Position numbers and translations under genes: made by a program. The notes under the pieces were generated by a model. That model saw nothing but the letters and a program-made list of their open reading frames with translations. It was not told the DNA's origin and searched no databases. Shown here one piece after another: positions 42,513 to 47,712 of a stretch of DNA of 47,712 bases. Every line of letters begins with the position of its first letter. The first letter of the stretch is position 1. Source of the stretch: Pseudoxanthomonas japonensis (lineage in GTDB: Bacteria; Pseudomonadota; Gammaproteobacteria; Xanthomonadales; Xanthomonadaceae); contig NZ_PDWW01000031.1 in the NCBI RefSeq assembly GCF_010093445.1, positions 1 through 47,712 of the forward strand, given 5' to 3'.

Positions 42513-43180
42513 ATCCGCACCATCATCTCGATCCGTCCACCGTGGTCAGTTACGCCGCCGGCGCGCTGGCGGTGGAAGTGGCGATCGTGGCCGCCACCCA
42601 TCTTGAGACCTGCGCGCACTGCCGCGCGCGCGTGGACGAAGCCGAGCGTGTCGGCGGACAGCTGGTCGAACAGCAGCAGCCCGCTGCCGTCGACGCTGCG
42701 CGCCTGGCCGGCCTGCGCGCGTCGATCCTCGAACGCCTCGACGAACCCCCGGCACCGGCCGCCGCCGCGCCGTCGCGTGCCGCGCCCTACGAGGACGACG
42801 ATCGCCTGCCCACGCCGCTGCATGCCTACTTCGGCACCTCCTACCGCGCCCTCAAGTGGCGCTGGATGGCACCGGGCGTGCACTGCATCCGTGCAGCCAA
42901 CACCGGCAAGGGATCGCTGCTGCTGCTGAAGATCGGTCCGGGCCGCAGCATGCCCGTGCACAGCCATGGCGGCACCGAGCTGACCCAGATCCTGCGTGGC
43001 GCCTACCACGACGCACTCGGCCACTTCGCCCCCGGCGACGTCGCCGACCTAGACAGCGATGTCGAGCACCAGCCCGTCACGGTTCCCGGCACTGCCTGCA
43101 TCTGCGTCTCCGCCCTGGATGCACCGCTGCGGTTCCCCGGTTGGTTCGCGCGCAAGCTGCAGCCGCTGTTCAAGCTGTGA
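42509..43180 (+). CDS. chrR: ChrR-type zinc anti-sigma factor
   Basis: A 223-residue anti-sigma factor. The N-terminal ZAS domain (~1-85) has the zinc motif HxxxCxxC in 'THLETCAHC', plus an upstream His cluster (NPHHHLD). The C-terminal cupin domain (~110-215) shows 'GPGRSMPVHSHGGTELTQILRGAYHD' and 'GDVADLDSDVEHQP', which match the second zinc site of ChrR; this domain is needed to release the sigma factor on singlet oxygen. GTG 42509 overlaps the sigma stop (GTGA). All ligands look intact, so the system should be functional. Confidence 0.95.
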   Translation: MNPHHHLDPSTVVSYAAGALAVEVAIVAATHLETCAHCRARVDEAERVGGQLVEQQQPAAVDAARLAGLRASILERLDEPPAPAAAAPSRAAPYEDDDRLPTPLHAYFGTSYRALKWRWMAPGVHCIRAANTGKGSLLLLKIGPGRSMPVHSHGGTELTQILRGAYHDALGHFAPGDVADLDSDVEHQPVTVPGTACICVSALDAPLRFPGWFARKLQPLFKL

Positions 43181-43309
43181 CGGCATCCGGATTTGGCGTT
43201 GCGACATCGAGGGCAGTTGTCACCATCAGCTGTCCTCGGTGTGAAAGATGAGGACCGCTCGCGGGAACAGAGGCGTTGCGCCGTCTCACGCCGTGCACCG
43301 CACGATGGC

Positions 43310-43315
43310 TAGACT
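43310..43315 (+). promoter_or_regulatory. -10 element of a possibly leaderless transcript
   Basis: TAGACT (43310-43315) is the best -10 match in the gap and ends six bases before the ATG at 43322, with no ribosome site between. Transcription would start at or next to the start codon. No convincing -35 is seen. Confidence 0.4.
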
Positions 43316-43321
43316 CTCCGC

Positions 43322-44572
43322 ATGCAACTGAAAGACAAGCTCGCGATCCTTGCCGATGCGGCCAAGTACGACGCGTCGTGCGCGTCGAGCGGCGCGGGCA
43401 AGCGGCACTCGCTGGGCAAGGGCGGGATCGGCAGCACCGAGGGCATGGGTATCTGCCATTCGTACACGCCGGACGGGCGCTGCGTATCGCTGCTGAAGAT
43501 CCTGCTGACCAATTTCTGCATCTACGATTGCGCCTACTGCGTCAATCGCGTCTCCAGCAACGTGCCGCGCGCGCGCTTTGCCACCGCCGAGGTGGTGCGG
43601 CTGACGCTGGAGTTCTACAAGCGCAACTACATCGAGGGCCTGTTCCTTTCCAGCGGCATCATCCGCAACGGCGACTACACGATGGAGCAGATGGTCGAGG
43701 TGGCGCGCAGCCTGCGCGAGGACCATCGCTTCGCCGGCTACATCCACCTGAAGACCATTCCCGAAGCATCGCCGGAACTTCTCGCTGCCGCGGGCCGTTA
43801 TGCCGACCGTCTGAGCATCAACGTCGAACTGCCGACCGAAGCCGGCCTGAAGCAGTTGGCGCCGCAGAAGGAGGCGCAGGGCATCCGCGATGCGATGGGC
43901 GAACTGCACTGGCGCATCCAGGCGGCGAAGCCGGACAGGAAAGAGGTGCAGCCGAAGCGGAAACGTCCGCCGAAGTTCGCGCCGGCCGGGCAGAGCACGC
44001 AGATGATCGTCGGTGCCGATGCCGCCGATGATCGCGCCATCCTGACCAGCAGCGATGCGCTGTATCGCCAGTTCCGCATGCGGCGCGTGTACTACTCCGC
44101 GTTCAGTCCGATCCCGGATGCCTCCACACAGCTGCCGCTGCGCGCTCCGCCGCTGCAGCGCGAACACCGCCTGTACCAGGCCGACTGGCTGCTGCGCTTC
44201 TACGGTTTCGACGTGAAGGAGATCGTCGACTACACCGCGACGCAGGGCGGCATGCTGGACCTGGACATCGATCCGAAACTGGCGTGGGCGCTGCGCCACC
44301 CGGACCGGTTTCCGGTCGACCTCAACACGGCGCCACGCGAGATGTTGTTGCGTGTGCCGGGGCTTGGTGCGCGCAACGTGCAGCGCATCGTCGATTCGCG
44401 CCGGCAGGGCAGGCTGCGCGTGGCCGATCTGGCGCGCCTGCGGGCGCCGCTGCAGAAGGTGCTGCCGTTCGTCGTGCTGCTGGACCACCACCCGCGCCAG
44501 CGCCTGGACGATCCGGTGCGGCTGCGGCGCGAACTGGCGCCGGCGCCGCGCCAGGCCGACCTGTTCGGCTGA
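43322..44572 (+). CDS. Putative DNA modification/repair radical SAM protein
   Basis: A 416-residue radical SAM enzyme. The iron-sulfur motif CxxxCxxC is 'CIYDCAYC' near residue 65, preceded by 'CHSYTPDGRCVSLLKILLTNF'. Further conserved: 'GLFLSSGIIRNGDYTMEQM', 'HLKTIPEASPELL', 'LSINVELPTEAGL'. The C-terminus has helix-hairpin-helix DNA-binding repeats: 'VDLNTAPREMLLRVPGLGARNVQRIVDSRR'. The family is predicted to repair or modify DNA, with distant resemblance to spore photoproduct lyase. It is directly followed by its usual partner (TIGR03915 type), eight bases later. Chemical substrate unknown. Confidence 0.93.
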   Translation: MQLKDKLAILADAAKYDASCASSGAGKRHSLGKGGIGSTEGMGICHSYTPDGRCVSLLKILLTNFCIYDCAYCVNRVSSNVPRARFATAEVVRLTLEFYKRNYIEGLFLSSGIIRNGDYTMEQMVEVARSLREDHRFAGYIHLKTIPEASPELLAAAGRYADRLSINVELPTEAGLKQLAPQKEAQGIRDAMGELHWRIQAAKPDRKEVQPKRKRPPKFAPAGQSTQMIVGADAADDRAILTSSDALYRQFRMRRVYYSAFSPIPDASTQLPLRAPPLQREHRLYQADWLLRFYGFDVKEIVDYTATQGGMLDLDIDPKLAWALRHPDRFPVDLNTAPREMLLRVPGLGARNVQRIVDSRRQGRLRVADLARLRAPLQKVLPFVVLLDHHPRQRLDDPVRLRRELAPAPRQADLFG

Positions 44573-44580
44573 GGCGCACG

Positions 44581-45402
44581 ATGTTCCGCGCCACCGTGAT
44601 GCCTGCCTGGGACCTGGATGCCTGGCGCGCGCAGGCGCGACACGCGTGGGAAGCGGAATTGCCGCCCGACGCGGTCGAGTGGCAGGCCGATGCGCAGCGC
44701 GAACTGCTCGCGGCCGCGGGCGTGATCGAGCAGCCGGTGCAGCGGAAAGGCCTGTCGGTGCCGGCAGACTTCATGCCGTTCGCGGCCTCGGTGCTGTGCC
44801 ACCGGGATGTGGGCCGGCACGCACTGCTGTACCGCCTGTTGTGGCGGATCGGCAACGGCGAACGCGCGCTGCTCGACCGTGCCACCGACGCCGACGTACA
44901 CCGTGCGACGCGCTGGGCGCAGGCCGTGCGCCGCGACACGCACAAGATGAAGGCGTTCGTGCGGTTCCGTCAGATCGACGGCGAGGACGATGCCTACATC
45001 GCCTGGTTCGAACCCGACCATTACATCGTCGACCGGGTGGCGCCCTTCTTCATGCGCCGCTTCGCCGGCATGCGCTGGGCGATCCTCACCCCTTATCGCA
45101 GCGTGCAATGGGATGGCGAGCAGTTGTGGGCCGGCGAGGGCGCGCAGCGTTCCGACGCGCCTGCCGACGATGCCGAGGACGCGCTGTGGCGCACCTACTA
45201 CGCCAACATCTTCAATCCCGCGCGCCTCAACACGCGGATGATGCGGCAGGAGATGCCGCAGAAATACTGGAAGCATTTGCCGGAAGCGCACCTGCTGCCG
45301 GACCTGATCCGCGATGCCGGACGCCGCGTGCGCGAGATGGACGAGCGTGAAGCGCAGGCGCCGCGCCGGCGCATACCGGACCGCAAGCCGCCCTTGCGTT
45401 GA
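44581..45402 (+). CDS. TIGR03915-type putative DNA repair partner protein
   Basis: A 273-residue protein of the family regularly found with the preceding radical SAM enzyme. Conserved blocks: 'FMPFAASVLCHRDVGRHALLYRLLWRIGNGERAL', 'WAQAVRRDTHKMKAFVRFR', 'YIAWFEPDHYIVDRVAPFFMRRFAGMRWAILTPYRSVQWDG', 'WRTYYANIFNPARLNTRMMRQEMPQKYWKHLPEA'. In many bacteria this domain is fused to a UdgX-type uracil-DNA glycosylase; here no glycosylase domain follows and the C-terminus is only a short basic tail (APRRRIPDRKPP). Predicted nucleic-acid-binding or processing role alongside the radical SAM protein. Confidence 0.92.
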   Translation: MFRATVMPAWDLDAWRAQARHAWEAELPPDAVEWQADAQRELLAAAGVIEQPVQRKGLSVPADFMPFAASVLCHRDVGRHALLYRLLWRIGNGERALLDRATDADVHRATRWAQAVRRDTHKMKAFVRFRQIDGEDDAYIAWFEPDHYIVDRVAPFFMRRFAGMRWAILTPYRSVQWDGEQLWAGEGAQRSDAPADDAEDALWRTYYANIFNPARLNTRMMRQEMPQKYWKHLPEAHLLPDLIRDAGRRVREMDEREAQAPRRRIPDRKPPLR

Positions 45403-45427
45403 CGAGAACGGCTTGCGGGTTCGTGGA

Positions 45428-46441
45428 TCAGCCCTCGCCAGGCAGCGGCGCGTCGGGATCCACCAGGCCGGCGCTGCGCAGGTCGCGCCAGAAGCCGGCA
45501 GGCACCACTTCCTTTAGCGCCGCGCTGTCCTCGGCGATGCGATCGGGCCTGCTGGCACCGGGAATGACCGCGGCGACGGCCGGATTCGCCAGCGCGAACT
45601 GCAGGCCGGCGGCCTTCATGCTGATGCCGTAGCGGTCGGCGAGCGCCTTGATGCGCGCGACCTTGTCGAGGATCTGCGGCGTGGCCGGCGCGTATTCGAA
45701 GTTCGGACCGCCGACCAGCGCACCGGAACTGTACGGTCCGCCGACCACGATGCCCAGGCCGCGCTCGGCGACCTTCGGCATCACCCGCTGCAGTGCGCGC
45801 CCATGGTCGAGCAAGGTGTAGCGGCCGGCGAGCAGGAAGCCGTCGGGCCGCGGACCTTCCAGGTCCAGCAGCAGTTCGATCGGCTCGACCCGGTTCACGC
45901 CCAGGCCCCAGGCCTTGATGGTGCCTTCATCGCGCAGGCGATCCAGCGCCCGGAACGCGCCGGTGCGGGCCTGTTCGAACATCGACAGCCATTCGTCGCC
46001 GTAGAAATCCTGCGCGACGTCGTGCACCCACGCGATCTCGATGCGGTCGATCTTCAGGCGTGTCAGGCTGTCATCGATCGAGCGCAGGGTGGCGTCGTAG
46101 GAATAGTCGTTGACGATCCGGTTCGGGCGGCCGTACTTGAACACCTCGCCTTTCTCGCCGGGGTCGCGCGCGCTGACGTCCTCGACTTCATCCAAGATCA
46201 GCCGGCCGACCTTGGTGCTGATGACGTAGGCGTCGCGTGGTTTGTCGGCAAGCGCTTCGCCCATGCGGATCTCGGCCAGGCCGGCGCCATAAAAGGGCGC
46301 ATTGTCGAAATAGCGGATGCCATCGTTCCACGCGGCGTCGACCGTGGCGCGCGCTTCGGCTTCCGGGATGTCACGGAACATGTTGCCGAGCGGCGCGGTG
46401 CCGAAGCCGAGCTTGCCGGGGAGCAGGTCGTGGAGGGACAT
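45428..46441 (-). CDS. Aldo/keto reductase (D-threo-aldose 1-dehydrogenase-like)
   Basis: A 337-residue cytoplasmic NADP-dependent AKR. The barrel motifs are 'KLGFGTAPLGNMF', 'GIRYFDNAPFYGAGLAEIRMGEAL' (catalytic Asp and Tyr), 'YVISTKVGRLI' (Lys), 'IEIAWVHDVA' (His), and the cofactor end 'VAAVIPGASRPDRIAED'. The branch includes L-fucose/D-threo-aldose dehydrogenases and pyridoxal-type reductases. AGGAG before ATG 46441 sets the start. It lies 43 bases after the Old Yellow Enzyme gene on the same strand, so a two-gene operon for carbonyl or enone reduction is likely. Converges with the repair pair. Confidence 0.92.
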   Translation of the reverse strand: MSLHDLLPGKLGFGTAPLGNMFRDIPEAEARATVDAAWNDGIRYFDNAPFYGAGLAEIRMGEALADKPRDAYVISTKVGRLILDEVEDVSARDPGEKGEVFKYGRPNRIVNDYSYDATLRSIDDSLTRLKIDRIEIAWVHDVAQDFYGDEWLSMFEQARTGAFRALDRLRDEGTIKAWGLGVNRVEPIELLLDLEGPRPDGFLLAGRYTLLDHGRALQRVMPKVAERGLGIVVGGPYSSGALVGGPNFEYAPATPQILDKVARIKALADRYGISMKAAGLQFALANPAVAAVIPGASRPDRIAEDSAALKEVVPAGFWRDLRSAGLVDPDAPLPGEG

Positions 46442-46484
46442 GGTGGACTCCTGAGGTTCTGGGTTGAGGGGTGGAGGGCGGCGA

Positions 46485-47582
46485 TCAGGCGACGTTTGCC
46501 TGCGGTGCGGTGAACTGCGTATAGCCTTCCGCGCCGCCGCCGAAGTAGCCGGCCGTCGGCGCATCGAACAGCGGCGTGTCCGTGCGCAGGCGCTCGACCA
46601 GGTCGGGATTGCCGATGAAGGGCTTGCCGAAGGCGATCATGTCGGCATGGCCGCCGGCCGTGGCGTCGAGCGCGCGCTGGCGGTCGTAGCCGTTGTTGGC
46701 GAGGTAGGCACCGCCGAAGGCATCGCGCAGCGCCTTCACATCGAAGTCGTCGGCACCGTTGCCGGCGTGCAACTGGCCTTCGACCACGTGCAGGTAGGCC
46801 AGTCCCAGCTCGCCGAGGCGACGCGCGACGTACAGGTGCGTCTCCATCGTGCGACTGTCCAGTGGCGTGTCGCCGATCGCGGTGGACAGCGGCGACAGGC
46901 GCAGGCCGACGCGGTCGGCGCCCCAGACCTCGGCCACCGCCGCGGTCACTTCCAGCAGCAGGCGCGCGCGGTTCTCGACCGAACCGCCGTAACGGTCGTC
47001 GCGGTGGTTGGTGCTGTCGCGCAGGAACTGCTCAAGCAGATAGCCGTTGGCGGCGTGCACTTCCACACCATCGAAACCGGCGTCCTTCGCTCGCCGTGCG
47101 GCCTGGCGGTAATCGTCGACGATGCCGGCGATCTCCTCGGTGGCGAGGGCGCGCGGCATGGATGGCGGGACGTAGCCGGCTTCGGTGAAGACATGGCCGC
47201 CGGCCTGGATCGCCGAGGGCGCGACCGGTGCAGCGCCTTCTTCCTGCAGACTGGTGTGCGACATGCGGCCCACGTGCCACAGCTGCACCACGATGCGACC
47301 GCCGGCGGCATGCACGGCATCGGTGACCGGCTTCCATGCTGCGACATGGGCATCGGTATACAGGCCCGGCGTGTAGGCGTAGCCGCGGCCCTGGCGGGAG
47401 ATGTTGGTGGCCTCGGTGATGATCAGCCCGGCCGACGCGCGCTGGCCGTAGTAGTCCACGGCCAGCGGCGTCTGCACGCCGTCCATGTCGGCGCGCGAGC
47501 GGGTAAGCGGCGCCATGGCGATGCGGTTGCGGACCTCGATGGCGCCGAGGCGGGTCGGGGAAAACAGGGCGGCGGTGGACAT
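46485..47582 (-). CDS. Old Yellow Enzyme family NADH:flavin oxidoreductase (NemA/OYE)
   Basis: A 365-residue FMN-dependent ene-reductase of full length. Motifs: 'LFSPTRLGAIEVRNRIAMAPLTRSRAD', 'LIITEATNIS', 'VVQLWHVGRMSHTS', 'DGVEVHAANGYLLEQFLRDSTNHRDDRYGGSVENRARLLLEV' (substrate His-Ala-Ala-Asn) and 'ADMIAFGKPFIGNPDLVERL' (phosphate site). Such enzymes reduce activated alkenes and nitro-esters, often in electrophile defence. GGAG seven bases before ATG 47582 supports the start. Its upstream regulator and promoter are cut off, because the sequence becomes adapter-derived at 47598, fifteen bases before the gene. Confidence 0.95.
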   Translation of the reverse strand: MSTAALFSPTRLGAIEVRNRIAMAPLTRSRADMDGVQTPLAVDYYGQRASAGLIITEATNISRQGRGYAYTPGLYTDAHVAAWKPVTDAVHAAGGRIVVQLWHVGRMSHTSLQEEGAAPVAPSAIQAGGHVFTEAGYVPPSMPRALATEEIAGIVDDYRQAARRAKDAGFDGVEVHAANGYLLEQFLRDSTNHRDDRYGGSVENRARLLLEVTAAVAEVWGADRVGLRLSPLSTAIGDTPLDSRTMETHLYVARRLGELGLAYLHVVEGQLHAGNGADDFDVKALRDAFGGAYLANNGYDRQRALDATAGGHADMIAFGKPFIGNPDLVERLRTDTPLFDAPTAGYFGGGAEGYTQFTAPQANVA

Positions 47583-47597
47583 GGGGCGGCTCCAGCG

Positions 47598-47614
47598 CTG
47601 TCTCTTATACACAT
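47598..47614. other. Tn5/Nextera mosaic-end adapter remnant (artefact)
   Basis: CTGTCTCTTATACACAT matches 17 of the 19 bases of the reverse complement of the Tn5 mosaic end used in tagmentation libraries. Its translations in different frames give the well-known contaminant peptides LSLIHI, VYKRQ and MCIRDS. It is therefore library sequence, not a transposon insertion. Confidence 0.93.
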
Positions 47615-47712
47615 ATAAAAAAAAATACCTTGTAGTGTGGATATTAGTCACTAAATCTTTGTATATCAACATCAATGTTGTTTCATGATATTATATCAGC
47701 ATGCTAATTATA
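47615..47712. other. AT-rich non-genomic tail after the adapter
   Basis: About 98 bases with very low GC, starting with a run of A, follow the adapter. Nothing else in the window has this composition. It holds no coding sequence or recognisable element and should be trimmed. Confidence 0.8.

Noticed and set aside
47598..47614. Real Tn5-like transposon end
   Set aside because: No transposase or second end, and it is at the contig edge with adapter-type translations; a library artefact explains it.

Overview
The window is high-GC DNA from a gammaproteobacterium, most likely a member of the Xanthomonadaceae (Pseudoxanthomonas/Stenotrophomonas/Lysobacter-like). The signs are dense GC-ending codons, a 24-bp perfect inverted REP-type repeat of the kind common in that family, a TonB receptor beside a MerC-domain protein, HutF-type histidine degradation, and many ATGA/GTGA stop-start overlaps. 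It is chromosomal. I see no rRNA, tRNA, CRISPR, phage or insertion sequence. All genes were read from the sequence without database searches, so names rest on motifs and remembered family features.

Layout. 0.1-3.1 kb: a zinc-type TonB receptor and a MerC-domain membrane protein diverge from a Zur-like dyad, followed by a small THX-type ribosomal protein. 3.1-5.9 kb: hutI, a small His/Cys-tailed membrane protein, and divergent hutF. 6.1-9.7 kb: an exported serine hydrolase translationally coupled to a LytS/LytTR-type two-component system. 9.7-11.8 kb: alkylation repair (Ada-AlkA fusion, then ogt), with a REP element forming the end of alkA. 11.8-19.1 kb: a nucleotide pyrophosphatase/phosphodiesterase lipoprotein, small exported proteins, a ThuA-like protein, hutU, and two exported proteins of unknown function. 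19.1-20.7 kb: an EAL-PAS-PAS c-di-GMP phosphodiesterase. 21.0-27.0 kb: a duplicated two-gene module, each copy holding a short-chain dehydrogenase with an export signal and an Npt/Tlc-type nucleotide exchange transporter; one copy also has a DUF2306 membrane protein. 27.6-29.6 kb: a zinc-free alcohol dehydrogenase/quinone reductase divergent from an AraC regulator. 29.8-34.2 kb: a LysR regulator divergent from a five-gene SDR/SDR/DUF1097/SnoaL/SnoaL operon. 34.2-43.2 kb: an ECF sigma factor (RpoE) and ChrR-type zinc anti-sigma pair, divergent from an eight-gene lipid-modification operon. 43.3-45.4 kb: a radical SAM/HhH protein and a TIGR03915-type DNA repair partner. 45.4-47.6 kb: an aldo/keto reductase and an Old Yellow Enzyme.

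How the genes work together. Three coherent systems stand out. The zinc divergon probably brings scarce zinc through both membranes. The RpoE-ChrR locus looks like the photo-oxidative (singlet oxygen) stress system known from Rhodobacter, here physically joined to desaturase, FAD oxidoreductase, two CFA-type methyltransferases, DUF1295, DUF1365 and a lipocalin; together they probably remodel membrane acyl chains. The least explained is the duplicated exported-dehydrogenase plus nucleotide-transporter module, which may supply or exchange nicotinamide nucleotides outside the cytoplasm; this is a hypothesis.

Caution: the last ~115 bases (47598 onward) are not genomic. They start with 17 bases of the Tn5/Nextera mosaic end and continue as AT-rich sequence unlike the rest, so they are library or assembly artefact.
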